A DNA stretch of 64,000 nucleotides from Sphingomonadales bacterium Ga0077531 (GCA_001464915.1 LNED01000034.1:62001-126000), one strand, 5' to 3'; positions 36,739 to 47,800 are shown, counted from the first letter of the stretch. The notes: a model not told the origin generated them from the letters alone. Translations and numbers: made by a program.

Positions 36739-37761
36739 TCAAGGCCTGACAACCAGATTGCCAAGATGTCCGCCGTCGAACAACATCAGCAAAGCTTCTG
36801 GGAAACGGTCAATCCCGCTGACAACATGCTCTGGCAAAGTGAGTTTTCCGGCTTGTATCAATGCGGATATCTCCGCCATCGCAGCGGGATAGTCCGCCTC
36901 GTAATGGCTGACGACAAAGCCCTTCATCATGGCGTTTCGTTCAGCCAGACGAAGGTATAGTTTCGGCCCGCGAACATCATCCAAGTTCTGATACTGCGAA
37001 ATTGCGCCGCAGATCGCAATTCGTGCCCCGGCGGGCGCCAGATTATCGAGCACAATGTCGAGCAGTTCACCGCCCACATTGTCAAAAAACACATCGACGC
37101 CATCGGGCGCTGCTTGGGCCAACTGCTGCGCAAGATCGCCGGTCTTGTAGTCAATGGCGATGTCAGCGCCGAGGGTCTCGACCAGATAGCTGCATTTCGC
37201 TGGGCCGCCTGCAATGCCGATTACGCGGGCCCCGCGCGCTTTGGCCAATTGCACCACCACTGATCCAACCGCGCCTGCTGCGCCGGAAACCACCACAACA
37301 TCACCGGGCTGAACCTGTGCCACACGGATCAATCCGACCCATGCGGTAATCCCGCCAGTGACGTTCAAAGGGCCAGCGAAATCGCTTGGCGTTATGCCGT
37401 CTTGCAGGGTGAGTTTGCGCAATCCGGCTGCAGGCAACAGCGCGTGGGTTTGTGCTGACATCATGCCATAAACCCAATCACCGACCGCAAGATCGCTGCT
37501 GTTGGACTCGACAATCTGACCGACCCCGAGCGCCGGAATGGTCTCTCCGATAGCAGCCGTTTCGTGCATACCGGCGTCGCTCAGGGTTGTCCGGATCCAT
37601 GCATCAATCGAAATTGTATCCGCCCGCGCGATGACAAAACCGGGAGCCACATCGCCGATCTCAACATCCTCAATCCCGAAATCATCGATAACGGGCATCC
37701 CATTAGGGCGTCGCTTGATGAAGACTCTGCGGTTTTGAATGGCGATGGCGTTGCTCCTCAC
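36739..37761 (-). CDS. NADP-dependent MDR oxidoreductase, curcumin reductase-like (start uncertain)
   Basis: A 340-residue soluble reductase. The cofactor domain shows VSGAAGAVGSVVVQLAKARGARVIGIAGGPAKC, and FFDNVGGELLDIVLDNLAPAGARIAICGAISQYQN is the family signature of the CurA/YncB and 2-alkenal reductase group. Zinc ligands are absent. I place the start at GTG 37761 by homology length, but it lacks a ribosome site: a good AGGAG sits just inside, seven bases before an ATC codon. The frame is open to 37863, which would add 34 non-conserved residues. Confidence 0.78.
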   Translation of the reverse strand: MRSNAIAIQNRRVFIKRRPNGMPVIDDFGIEDVEIGDVAPGFVIARADTISIDAWIRTTLSDAGMHETAAIGETIPALGVGQIVESNSSDLAVGDWVYGMMSAQTHALLPAAGLRKLTLQDGITPSDFAGPLNVTGGITAWVGLIRVAQVQPGDVVVVSGAAGAVGSVVVQLAKARGARVIGIAGGPAKCSYLVETLGADIAIDYKTGDLAQQLAQAAPDGVDVFFDNVGGELLDIVLDNLAPAGARIAICGAISQYQNLDDVRGPKLYLRLAERNAMMKGFVVSHYEADYPAAMAEISALIQAGKLTLPEHVVSGIDRFPEALLMLFDGGHLGNLVVRP

Positions 37762-37821
37762 GAACGGGTGATCGGAGCTACGGGAACGCTGCGATTGGCA
37801 ACAATTGTCGATTTGACTAGC

Positions 37822-37844
37822 GGGCCGGAATGAGGCTCCGGCCC
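37822..37844 (-). terminator. Putative terminator after the M20 peptidase gene
   Basis: GGGCCGGA (37822-37829) and TCCGGCCC (37837-37844) form an 8-bp perfect stem just beyond the M20 stop on the minus strand. There is no T-run, so it is only a candidate. Confidence 0.4.
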
Positions 37845-37852
37845 GGCCTGTG

Positions 37853-39301
37853 TCAGCCGCCAAGTTCCTTGAGCAGCAGGTACCAATGGTTCAGCCCGCC
37901 ATAGAAACTATCGACCGAAAGCCGCTCGTTGAGGCCGTGGGCGAACATGTCCTGCGGCCGGCTCGCCGCGCCGGATATTGCGACGGTGGCATAGCCGCGG
38001 GTGCGGTAATGCATCCCATCGGTGCCGCCCGATTCCATGTAAGGCTGGATCGGCAGACCCGGATAGCGCGCATCGATGGTTTTGCGCAGCGCCGCCATCA
38101 CTTCGTCAGGCACGGCGGATTCCGGGCTTTCAGTGACATCGGTCATCAGTTTGAACTGCACCGCATCGTTGGCCACAACTTGCCGCAGTGTTGCTTCGGT
38201 TGCCGCAGCGCCCACGCCCGGGAAGATCCGGCAATTGACGGTGGCGGTGGCCGATTGCGGCAAGGCGTTTTCTGCGTGCCCTGCCCTCAGCATGGTCGCC
38301 ACGCAGGTGGTGCCGAGCGTGCCGACCGTTTCCGGGTTGGCGCGTAGAACCGCAATCGCTGCCTGATCGGTGGGATCGGCGGCGAAACTGCGCATCGCTG
38401 TGCCAGTCTCGCCCGGCGTGATCTGCCCCAAGGCCCCCAGGAATGAACGGGTCAGCGGCGTCGCCTGCACCGGGAAGCGGTGATCCGCAATTCGTCCAAT
38501 CGCATCGGATAATTCGTAGATGGCGTTGTCGCTGCGTGGGCGCGAGGAATGGCCGCCGGGATTGGTGATGGTAAGATCAAAGGTGGCAAAGGTCTTTTCC
38601 GCCGCCTGCACCGCCATCGCGAGCGGCGTATTGTCCGGCGCCAGCGTGATGCCGCCCGCGTCGGAGTTGAGCACATATGCCGGGTCAATTGCCTTGGCGA
38701 CATAGTCCGCCTGCGCCCGGGTGGAGATCATCCCGCTCTCCTCGTCGCCAGAAAACACCAGATAGAGATCGCGGCCGGGCGTCCAGCCTTCCTGCTTCAG
38801 CCGAATGAAAGTCTGAACCAGGTTGGCAATGCCGTATTTGTTATCAGTGGTGCCCCGGCCGAAGAAATATCCGTCCTGCTCAGTCAGGGTAAAGGGCGGC
38901 AGCACCCAGTCTTCGGCCAGCGCGTCAACCACGTCCATGTGGCCCAGCAGCACGATCGGCTTGCGCCCGTCGGGCTTGGCCGCCGCAAAGCGCACGATGA
39001 GGCCCTGCACCGACTCACCGGCGCTGTCGTAGTCGTTGATCATGATATCGGTATCGGCAAAGCCAGCCTGTTTCAGCCGGCTTGCCAGATAGGCCACCAT
39101 CTCAGGCGTTTTTGCCTGACCCCGCGCGGTGCGGATTGCGATGATGTCGCGGTAGATGTCGAACGCCAACTGCTGATCCGATGACAGCGGTGCGCGGTCA
39201 GCCGCGCTTGCCGCGCTGCTCGATGCCAGCAGCGCCCCGGCAAGCGCCAGCGCCGTCGTGGTTCGCGTCCAGCTGCTGCGCGCCGTGTGTGCCGTGCTCA
39301 T
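37853..39301 (-). CDS. Secreted M20-family metallopeptidase
   Basis: A 482-residue di-zinc peptidase. The Sec signal ends near ASSSAASAA-D. Active-site motifs in order: LLGHMDVVDA (metal His and Asp), FFGRGTTDNKYG (bridging Asp), VFSGDEESGM (Glu-Glu), NSDAGG (Asp) and a late ESGGTDGMHY (His). It cleaves the ends of peptides or amide bonds in the periplasm. The start is the last ATG of a run at 39310-39299; AGGGG is ten bases before it. It is the first of a run of peptidase genes. Confidence 0.88.
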   Translation of the reverse strand: MSTAHTARSSWTRTTTALALAGALLASSSAASAADRAPLSSDQQLAFDIYRDIIAIRTARGQAKTPEMVAYLASRLKQAGFADTDIMINDYDSAGESVQGLIVRFAAAKPDGRKPIVLLGHMDVVDALAEDWVLPPFTLTEQDGYFFGRGTTDNKYGIANLVQTFIRLKQEGWTPGRDLYLVFSGDEESGMISTRAQADYVAKAIDPAYVLNSDAGGITLAPDNTPLAMAVQAAEKTFATFDLTITNPGGHSSRPRSDNAIYELSDAIGRIADHRFPVQATPLTRSFLGALGQITPGETGTAMRSFAADPTDQAAIAVLRANPETVGTLGTTCVATMLRAGHAENALPQSATATVNCRIFPGVGAAATEATLRQVVANDAVQFKLMTDVTESPESAVPDEVMAALRKTIDARYPGLPIQPYMESGGTDGMHYRTRGYATVAISGAASRPQDMFAHGLNERLSVDSFYGGLNHWYLLLKELGG

Positions 39302-39350
39302 GATCATCATTCCCCTGTTCGTGTTCGTCTTCGGTTGCCCGCGTCGGCGC

Positions 39351-41831
39351 CTATTCGGCAACAGTCAAAAGGCTGGACAAGTCCATCCAGTCATCTTCGC
39401 CAATCGGATCGCCCGGCGGCACGCTGACCATACGCGGCAAGCTGGCTGCCAGCTGCTCGCGCTGATCGGGATCGAGCAGCCGCCGCGACAGGCTGAGCGC
39501 CCAAGCGCGTTCGGCCCCTCTGGCTTTGCGCTTGGCCAGCGTAGCGCCAACATCGGCCAGCGTCTGGTCAAGCGCGGCGGCAACTTCGGGGCTGGCATCC
39601 GGGCGGCGCGCGACCTGCGCCATCGTCGCCAAGGTGCGATAAGCGACGCGGCGACCAAGATCATCGTCCGTTGATGCCAGTACGGAACCGGTCAGCCGAT
39701 CGAGCAGTTCGCCAACGCCAAGCGCAGATCCATCGCCTTGGCTCTGGACGACCAGCCGCGCCAGCCGCCGGGGGGCAAGCAACGTCTGCACGGTCAATTG
39801 CGCAGCCGCATCGGCGGCAACCAGAGGGTCGAACACAGGGCCGCCCGCAGTCCCAAAAATCTCGGTCTCATACTGCCGGTCGGTGGTGCCATTCTGCGCT
39901 GCCGATAGCAGGGGTACGAGGGCTGGCGGCACGCGCAACGCTTCGGGCCGCAGCGTGGCCAGCGCCGCATCCAGCGCCGCGCGCTGCTGCGCCGGGGCGA
40001 CCGGCGCCGCCGCCTCGCGTCCGTCGCCGTTCACGGCATAGGTAAATTCGACCCCGCCGATTGCTTTGGCCGCCGCCACCAGTTGGTATCGGTGGAGCAG
40101 CCACAATGGCACGAACCGGCGGCGCAGGTTGGACACTGGTTCACCCGGGCTCAACGCTCCCAAGCCAAAGCGGGAAAGCGCAGCGGCGCGCACCGTCATC
40201 AGCCGGTTCAATTCCCCCACCGGATCAGCGCCATCGTCCCACAATCCGCCCCAGACATAGGCCGTATCAGCGGCGCGGGCGTTGTCGTCCTGCACATAGC
40301 GGAACTGCGTCGCCGTTTGCGCCGCCTCCTGCTCGCCCGCATCGGCATAAAGCCAACGCACGGTCGCTGCGTCCCACGCACCGATCCCCTCGGCATAGGC
40401 GTCAGACAGGTCTGGCTTGCCATCGACAAGGCCGATGCGCGGCGGCGGATAGTCCATCACCGAAGCCCGATCCTGCGTGCTGGCGGCAAAGTTGTGTGCA
40501 AAGCCGAGCGTGTGGCCGACTTCATGCGCGCCGAGCTGGGCCAGCCGGTCGAGCGCGACCTTGACCGGATCGTTAGGCCCGCCGCTATTCAGCTCGCTGG
40601 CACCGACCAGCGCCTGGAATATCTGGATATCCTGCCGCGCGCGCAGCGATCCCAGCACTACCATGCCCTTCACGATCTCCCCTGTCCGCGGATCGACGAT
40701 CTGTTGGCCATAAGCCCAGCCGCGCGTCGCCCGATCGACCCAGTTGACCATGTTGTACCGCACGTCGAGCGGATCGGCCCCTTCAGGCAGCATCTCGACC
40801 TTGAAGGCATCGATGAACCCCGCTGCCTCAAAGGCATCGGCCCACCAGCCAATCCCTTCGAGCAGCGACGAACGGATTGGTTCCGGCGTGTTGCGGTCAA
40901 GATAGAAGGTGATCGGCTTTTTCACCCGCGACCGGGGTGCATCGGGGTCAAGCTTTTCCAGCCGGAAGCGGTTTGCGAAATCAGTCACCACCGGCGCGCC
41001 CAGCGGCGCCGAAAAGTCCACCGCCTGCGTGGCAAAACCGCCCAGCCGCGGATCAAAGCGGCGCGGCGCAAAGCCCGGTTCGGGCAACCTTACAAAGCTG
41101 TGGTGAACGGTCAGAGTGACCTTCCTCGGCTCAGGCACGATATTCTCGACCTCGGCCCCCGGCTTGTCGGAGGCAAAGGTCTGGATGGCGTCCACTTCCA
41201 AATTGTCAGGAAACAGCCGAACCGAGGCCGGATCGGCGAGGCTCAACTTATCATCAAGCCTGAAACCCTGACCGGCAATCGCTGTCGCTGCGCCGACACC
41301 CAGCACATCGCTTTCCTGATTGAGAGCGGCGGCGATGCCGAGGGTGTCGAGCGCGAGGAACGGCGCGATGTCGATCACCAGCCGCCCATCATCCAGCGTT
41401 TCGGCAATATCGGTCAGCCAGACGGTGGAGATGCCAAAGTCGCTCGCTACTGCCGATTGCTGCGCGCTATCCCCGGCGCTGGCCCGGAACCGAGGGTTTT
41501 CAAATTGCACCGCGATCTTGCCGCCGATCCGCCGGAAAGCGAGCAACTGCGTGTTGCCGATCCGCCCGCGATCCAACCCCAGCGGCGCCGAGCCAAGCCC
41601 GGTCTTGAGCGCGGTGCTATACAGCAGGCGCAGCGCCACACCGTCTTGCGCAGGCGGCGGCAGGGTGACGAGGATACTGCCCTTGGCCGGATCGGTGCGA
41701 ACCTGCACCAGCCCGATCTCACCAGCGGGCGCGGTAACTTCCCGCGCGCTATCTTGCGCGCCGAGCGGGGTGAGCGGCAGGGACAGGGCAAAAAACAGCG
41801 CTCCAAGGCGCGTGCCGAACGTCGTTTTCAT
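39351..41831 (-). CDS. Secreted metzincin-type zinc metalloprotease (DUF5117/DUF4953-like)
   Basis: An 826-residue exported protein with a signal peptide ending LGAQDS. The zinc motif is HEVGHTLGFAHN (His436, Glu437, His440, His446), the HExxHxxGxxH consensus of metzincins. Other family blocks are present: FYLDRNTPEPIRSSLLEGIGWWADAFEAAGF and DVRYNMVNWVDRATRGWAYGQQIVDPRTGEI. Both lie upstream of the zinc site as in DUF5117 proteins. AGGGGA precedes the ATG at 41831. A 624-codon frame on the other strand is a composition artefact. Confidence 0.88.
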   Translation of the reverse strand: MKTTFGTRLGALFFALSLPLTPLGAQDSAREVTAPAGEIGLVQVRTDPAKGSILVTLPPPAQDGVALRLLYSTALKTGLGSAPLGLDRGRIGNTQLLAFRRIGGKIAVQFENPRFRASAGDSAQQSAVASDFGISTVWLTDIAETLDDGRLVIDIAPFLALDTLGIAAALNQESDVLGVGAATAIAGQGFRLDDKLSLADPASVRLFPDNLEVDAIQTFASDKPGAEVENIVPEPRKVTLTVHHSFVRLPEPGFAPRRFDPRLGGFATQAVDFSAPLGAPVVTDFANRFRLEKLDPDAPRSRVKKPITFYLDRNTPEPIRSSLLEGIGWWADAFEAAGFIDAFKVEMLPEGADPLDVRYNMVNWVDRATRGWAYGQQIVDPRTGEIVKGMVVLGSLRARQDIQIFQALVGASELNSGGPNDPVKVALDRLAQLGAHEVGHTLGFAHNFAASTQDRASVMDYPPPRIGLVDGKPDLSDAYAEGIGAWDAATVRWLYADAGEQEAAQTATQFRYVQDDNARAADTAYVWGGLWDDGADPVGELNRLMTVRAAALSRFGLGALSPGEPVSNLRRRFVPLWLLHRYQLVAAAKAIGGVEFTYAVNGDGREAAAPVAPAQQRAALDAALATLRPEALRVPPALVPLLSAAQNGTTDRQYETEIFGTAGGPVFDPLVAADAAAQLTVQTLLAPRRLARLVVQSQGDGSALGVGELLDRLTGSVLASTDDDLGRRVAYRTLATMAQVARRPDASPEVAAALDQTLADVGATLAKRKARGAERAWALSLSRRLLDPDQREQLAASLPRMVSVPPGDPIGEDDWMDLSSLLTVAE

Positions 41832-41995
41832 CAATTCCCCTTGCTCGCTTGCGTGCCCCGAACCCCATGGGCAGACGCGATGTTCGGGCAAGAGCCAGCA
41901 AAGCTCAAGCACGAAAGCGCCAGCTGGCGTCAATGCCTGCGCCAGCGTAGCGGATAGGTTGGCGCGAAGCCGACCAACCGATGAGGAGAACCGCC

Positions 41996-42748
41996 GTGGA
42001 TTTGCAGCTTGATGGAAAAACCGCACTCGTGCTGGGCGCCAGTCGCGGCCTTGGCCGGGCCATTGCTGACAGCCTCGCGCACGAAGGAGCCGATGTCATC
42101 ACCGTGGCGCGCTCCGCTATCGAGGATTCGGCCTACCGCCACATCACCGCCGATCTCGATGATCCCGCAGCGCCCGCACAGATCATCGCCGCAGTGCGCG
42201 CGGCCGGACGCCCGCTCGACATCCTTGTTTTGAACAGCGGCGGCCCACCCACCGGCACCGCCGCCGCCACGACACCGAGCGATTTTGCATCAGTGTGGGG
42301 CCGGATGTTCAATGCCCAGCTGACGCTGGCGCAAGCGTTTTTGCCGGACATGCGTGAACGCGGGTTCGGGCGAATTCTTGCCGTCGCATCGACCAGCGTG
42401 GTCGCGCCGATCCCCGGCCTAGTGCTGTCGAATGCTGTCCGGGCGGCGCTGGCTTCGTGGTGCAAGACGCTGGCCACCGAAGTGGCTGCCGACGGCGTTA
42501 CGGTTAATCTGCTTCTCCCCGGACAGATCGCCACCGACCGGCTCACGAGCCTGCACGAAGCGATGGCGCAGGGCAGCGGGATGACCAAGGAACAACTCAC
42601 CGCGCGTTCGATGGCAGCGATCCCGGCAGGACGGCTCGGGCGGCCGGAAGAATTCGGCGACATCGCCGCATTCCTCGCCAGCCCGCGCGCCGGCTATGTG
42701 ACCGGATGCGCTATCAAGGTCGACGGCGGGATGACCGCATCGCTGTAA
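41996..42748 (+). CDS. Short-chain dehydrogenase/reductase (GTG start)
   Basis: A 250-residue NAD(P) enzyme. The cofactor motif is LVLGASRGLGRAIAD, the region NSGGPPTG replaces the usual NNAG, and the catalytic part is AVASTSVVAPIPGLVLSNAVRAALASWCKTLA, in which the usual YxxxK tyrosine position is Ser-Asn rather than Tyr (LSNAVRAAL), so activity may be altered. The C-terminal GCAIKVDGGMTAS is normal. I choose GTG 41996 because GAGGAG lies seven bases upstream; ATG 41981 is the alternative. Substrate unknown. Confidence 0.82.
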   Translation: MDLQLDGKTALVLGASRGLGRAIADSLAHEGADVITVARSAIEDSAYRHITADLDDPAAPAQIIAAVRAAGRPLDILVLNSGGPPTGTAAATTPSDFASVWGRMFNAQLTLAQAFLPDMRERGFGRILAVASTSVVAPIPGLVLSNAVRAALASWCKTLATEVAADGVTVNLLLPGQIATDRLTSLHEAMAQGSGMTKEQLTARSMAAIPAGRLGRPEEFGDIAAFLASPRAGYVTGCAIKVDGGMTASL

Positions 42749-42771
42749 CGCGCTGCGGCGCTGACCTGCGC

Positions 42772-44619
42772 TCACATTGAACGGCGGGCGATCCATTCAT
42801 CAACGCGCCGTTCGAGGATCGACAGCGGCTGCGAACCCGATGCGATCAGCAGATCGTGGAAGCCTTTGATGTCGAATTTCGCGCCCAACGCTGCTTCGGC
42901 CTTGCGTCGTTGTTCGATGATCTTGATCATGCCGATCTTGTAGCCGGTGGCCTGTCCGGGCAGCGTGATGTAGCGGCGCACTTCCGACCGCGACCGCTGA
43001 AGCGGCTGTCGGCCCGTGATGTTCATGTATTCCACCGCCTGATCCTCGGTCCAGCCGAGCGCGTGGATGCCAGTGTCGACCACCAGCCGCGCCGCACGAA
43101 ACAGCTCGGCATCCAGCCGCATAATATCGGCCGGAATATCCGGAAAAGCACCCATTTCGGCGCACATCGCCTCAGCATAAAGGCCCCAGCCTTCGCCAAA
43201 CGCAACATAGCCGGTGACAGAACGGAACTTGGGCCCGCCCTGTTGGCGCACCTGAATGTCGCCCTGCATGTTATGGCCGGGGATCGCCTCGTGGCACATC
43301 AGCGTGAACATCGCCGCGGGATCGGGCGTGTTACCGACAAGGTGAACATAGGTGCGCGCCGGGCGGGCACCATCAGGGCTGGGGGCCGAGGCATGGGCGG
43401 CCCCGCCTGCCACTTCCGAAAAGGCCGGTTCGCGCACCACCTCGATACCATAGGCGGGCAAGGTGCCGAAATAAGGCGCCAGCAAGGTGCGGGTCTTGGC
43501 GACAAAGGCGTTTGCCGTGGCGAGATATTCGGCCCGTGCCGCATCATCATAGGGGCGCGGCGGAAAGAGCCGGGCGCGCTCGTTGTAAAAGGCGTGCCGA
43601 TCCGTAAAGCCCGCGCTCTGCGCCAGCGCATCCTGCTCCGCTTCGATCCGTGCCACTTCCGAACGTCCAATCGCATGGATCTGCTCAGCGGTCAGGTCGG
43701 TGGTGGTGTTGAGTTTGAGCTCGGCAGCGTAATAGTCAGCGCCGCCCGGTAGCGTGATCGCCCCGACCCGGCCGCTGAGTGCATCGGTCAGGCTTTCTTC
43801 GGCCCAGGCGATCACCCGTTCGTAAGCTGGTTGCAAGGCCACAATCGCGCTGCGCGCCTCGGCCAGCAGAGCATCGGCATCGCCGCGCGTGAGCTTGCCA
43901 GCGGCAACCAAAGCCTCGGCCTTGGCCTTGACGTCTGCCCACAACGCCGCATCGGGCCCGTCCCCATAAGGCGCGCCGGAAATCAGCTGGCGGCTGCCTG
44001 TGATGATGGTTTCGATCTGGAAGCGCGGTGCACGAATGCCCGCCGCTTCGCTCGCCTTGGTGCGTTCGATGGCGACATCAAGCACCGCCGGAATGCCGCG
44101 CAGCCGGGCGATGTAATTTGTCAGATCGGTTTGGTCGGCGACCGTATGGGTGTTGACCAGAAAATCGGGCATTTGGCTGTGCGCCGAATACAGCCGCGAA
44201 TAGAACGGTGGGCGATAGATGCGGCCCGTTTGCGAGAGCGCCGCGCGCTCTGCTTCAAGCGCCCATATGTCGTAATTGACTTGGCCTTCGGACGACAGCC
44301 GGGCGCGGTCAAATTGCGCGCGCATCTTGGCCACGCTGGCTTCGCGCCAAGCGACCTGCGCATCGGCCGCCGCATCGCCAATGTCGTTCCAGCGATCCCC
44401 GCCATCCTGAATGCCCAGTCGCGTGGCAAGCTGCGGTTGCAGCTTCAACCACTCGGCAAATTCCGCATCGAGAAATGCCGTCAAGCGCGCGTCTTCCTGC
44501 GCGAAATTGGCGTCCGGAGCAGCGACAGCGGCGGCACTATCCTGCGCCAGCGCGGCCGCGCTCGGCAGCATCAGCGCGGCGATGACAGTGGCGAGGGTGC
44601 AAGAAAATGTGCGCTTCAT
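42772..44619 (-). CDS. DUF885 metallopeptidase-like exported protein (paralogue 2)
   Basis: A 615-residue protein with a Sec signal ending LALAQDS. It shares with the gene at 10706 the sequences CHEAIPGHN (His443, Glu444, His449), FGEGWGLYAEAMCAEMG and YITLPGQATGYKIG. The first is anchored by Tat and a lipobox, this one is soluble, so the pair probably serves different substrates or compartments. Start: ATG 44619; an extension to 44709 is not conserved. Confidence 0.88.
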   Translation of the reverse strand: MKRTFSCTLATVIAALMLPSAAALAQDSAAAVAAPDANFAQEDARLTAFLDAEFAEWLKLQPQLATRLGIQDGGDRWNDIGDAAADAQVAWREASVAKMRAQFDRARLSSEGQVNYDIWALEAERAALSQTGRIYRPPFYSRLYSAHSQMPDFLVNTHTVADQTDLTNYIARLRGIPAVLDVAIERTKASEAAGIRAPRFQIETIITGSRQLISGAPYGDGPDAALWADVKAKAEALVAAGKLTRGDADALLAEARSAIVALQPAYERVIAWAEESLTDALSGRVGAITLPGGADYYAAELKLNTTTDLTAEQIHAIGRSEVARIEAEQDALAQSAGFTDRHAFYNERARLFPPRPYDDAARAEYLATANAFVAKTRTLLAPYFGTLPAYGIEVVREPAFSEVAGGAAHASAPSPDGARPARTYVHLVGNTPDPAAMFTLMCHEAIPGHNMQGDIQVRQQGGPKFRSVTGYVAFGEGWGLYAEAMCAEMGAFPDIPADIMRLDAELFRAARLVVDTGIHALGWTEDQAVEYMNITGRQPLQRSRSEVRRYITLPGQATGYKIGMIKIIEQRRKAEAALGAKFDIKGFHDLLIASGSQPLSILERRVDEWIARRSM

Positions 44620-44850
44620 CTGGGTTCCTGTCGCTGACCGATGATCGATCAAGGGTAATGATTGCTTGGCGTAGCGCGCCAAGCAAAGGGGGTGAAGGGG
44701 CTTTCGCACCAGGCATCACAGGTGGCGCATGGCGGAAGCTGCTGGTTTGGCAATCGCCCAAAGTACCCTCAGGCTCGACCAGCGGCATTTTGCTTGGCAA
44801 GATTGGCGCTAGGCTGGCCGCAGCCTGTTATCCGCAGGAGGGGGAAAAAT

Positions 44851-47800
44851 ATGAAGCACCGCTGGATCGCCGCTGCCTTGCTCGCCACGAGTGCGCTCGC
44901 CGCGCCTATCGCCCACGCGAAGGAGGCCGAGACCAAGCTGCTGCGCGATCCGGCGCTGTCGGACAATGCGCTCGCGTTTGTCTATGCTGGCGACATCTGG
45001 ATCGCCGCGGCGGATGGCAGCAACCCCATGCGGCTGACGTCGCACCCCGCCGATGAACGCGATCCGATCATCTCACCCGATGGCACCAAGATTGCCTATA
45101 CCGCCAATTACGACGGCAATGCCGATGTGTTTGTGATCGATGTGCGCGGGGGCGAGCCGCAGCGCCTGACCTGGCATCCGGGTGATGATAGCGCGGTCGA
45201 CTGGGCACCGGGCGGCAAGACGGTGGCGATGGTCAGCGCGCGCGAACGGCGGTCAGGCCGATCTGGGCAGCTTTACCACGTCGGGCTGGACGGAGGCCTC
45301 CCGCAAAAGGTGTCCGAAGCATCAGTTGCGGCGGGAAGCTACGACGAAAGCGGGCGCGTTTTTGCCAACGTGCCATGGACATCGGGCAATGCTGTGCTGA
45401 CCGGCGGAGGCGTGAACGGTTGGCGCGGCTATCGCGGCGGGCGCACCCCGTCGCTCCAGCTGATCGATTTCGGCGCTGGCACGTCGACCACCATCCCCGG
45501 CGATCGCACCAGCGAATTCGATCCGATCTGGATGGGCGGCAAGCTCTATTTCCTCTCCGACCGCTGGAACACCCGCGCCAATATCTTCAGCTACGATCCC
45601 GCCAGCGGTGAGACCGTTCAGATCACCCGCGAAAGCGATTGGGACATCCGCAACATCACCGGCAAGAACGGGCGGATCGTCTACGAAGCAGGCGGCGCGC
45701 TCCATACGCTCGACGTGGCGAGCGGCACGTCAAGCCGCCTGCCCATCAAGCTCGTCGCCGACCTGCCTGCGCGTCGCGCAGGCTGGCAACCGGTTGGCGA
45801 TCAGATGACGAGCGCGGTGCTCTCCCCTTCCGGCGCTCGGGTCGCGGTCACTGCCCGCGGTGAGGTTTTCACCGTCCCGACCGATAAGGGCGCAGTCCGC
45901 AACATCTCGCAGACCGCCGCAACCCGCGATTATTCCGCGATCTGGTCGGATGATGGCACAAGGCTCGCCTATGTCACCGATGACGGGGCCGGACAGGCGC
46001 TGGTGATTGAAGATCAAAGCGGCATCCAGCCTGCGCGCCGCATCCCGCTGGGTGACCATTTTTACGAACTGGTCGGCTGGGGCAACGCGGGCAAGCATAT
46101 CATCTTTGCCAGCAACAAGCTGACCCTGCATGCGCTGGATGTGGCAAGCGGCAACCATTGGCAGGTCGCCAGCAGCCCGCGGCGCAATGGCAATTTCGGC
46201 GCGACCATTTCTCCCACTGGCAACTGGGTGGCGTACACCACCCGCGGGGCGAACGAGAACGCCGCGCTCACTCTTTACGACCTCGCCAGCCGCCGCAGCC
46301 ATCCGGTGACGAGCAGCTTTGCCGACATTGGCTCGCCGCAATTCTCCAAGGATGGCAAATTGCTGTTCTTCACGGCTTCGACCAATGCTGGCTCGTTCTA
46401 TTCCGGGCTCGACATGACGACGCAGGATCGCCCGTATCGCGCGGGGATCTATGCCGCCGTGCTTGAAGCTGACGGGGAATCACCACTCGCCCCGATCCTT
46501 GCCAATGAAGAGGCGGAGAAGCCGGACACCGACGCCAAGGAAGGCATGTCCGATAAGGACAAGAAGGCCGACAGCGCCAAGGCCAAGGATCCGGCTCCCA
46601 AGGTCGATCCCGTCAGGCTGGAGCGGCGCATCGTTGCGCTACCCGTCGCCGAAGCAGCCTATGGCAGCCTCGCCACCGCCAAGGACGGCGCGCTGTTCTA
46701 TATCGAGCGTGTCCAGCCCGGCGTCGCCACCGGCCCCGGCAGCGGACAGGAACGCGCGAGGCTGATGCGGTTCGACTTCGAAGAACGCAAGGCAGAGCAG
46801 GTCGGTGACGGCGTGACCGCTGTCACCACCGATGCCAAGGGTGAAAAACTGCTTTTGATGAAGCACGACGACACCCTGCTCACCGCCGACGCGGGCAAGA
46901 AGTTGGAGCCTGAGCCGGTGAGCCTCGCCGGAGCGAAGCTGTATGTCGATCCGATGGCCGAGTGGAGACAGATCTTCGGCGATGTTTGGCGGATGGAGAA
47001 GGAATATTTCTACGATCCGGGCCTGCACGGGCTGGATTGGGCCGGGGTGCGCGCCAAGTTCGAACCGCTGCTGGCGCATGTCGGGCGGCGCGAAGACCTC
47101 AACGAGCTGCTGATCGAAATGACGGGCGAGATGGGTGTCGGCCACAATTATGTCGCCGGCGGCAAGGTGTATGATAACAGCGCAGCCGCGCCCGGACTGC
47201 TGGGCGCAGACATTGTCGCGGAAAACGGGCTTTACCGGATCAAGCGCATTTTCAACGGCGAACAGTGGAACCCGTTCGTTGCCGCCCCGCTGGCCGCACC
47301 CGGCGTCGATGTGAACCAGGGCGATTATATCGTCGCCATCGACGGCAAGGAACTGACCTCAAGCGACAATATCTACGCCGCATTGTCGGGCGCGCGCGGC
47401 AGCCAGATCGCCGTGACCGTTGCCGCCACGCCCACTGGGCCGCGCCGCACATCGACGGTTGAACCGGTCGCCAACGAAGGCACCTTGCGCCTGTGGGCTT
47501 GGATCGAAGACAACCGCAGGCGCGTCGATCAGGCGACCGGCGGACGGGTGGCCTATGTCTATATGCCCAACACCGCCGACGCCGGGTTCACTCTGTTCAA
47601 CCGGATGTATTTTGCGCAGACGGACAAGGAAGCGCTGATCCTCGACGAACGTTCGAACGGCGGCGGGCAAGCGGCCAACTACATCATCGACGTTTTGGGC
47701 CGGAAATGGCTTGCAGGCTGGAAAGACCGCGAGGGATTGACCTATTCCACGCCGGGCGGCGGGATCTACGGGCCCAAAGTGATGCTGATCGATCAGGACG

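Noticed and set aside
40083..41957. 624-codon open frame on the + strand opposite the metzincin gene
   Set aside because: Same artefact: the minus strand carries signal peptide, ribosome site and HEVGHTLGFAHN; the + frame is His/Arg-rich without motifs.
42719..42780. Possible terminator between the SDR and DUF885 genes
   Set aside because: No stem longer than five base pairs and no T-run in the 23-base gap.
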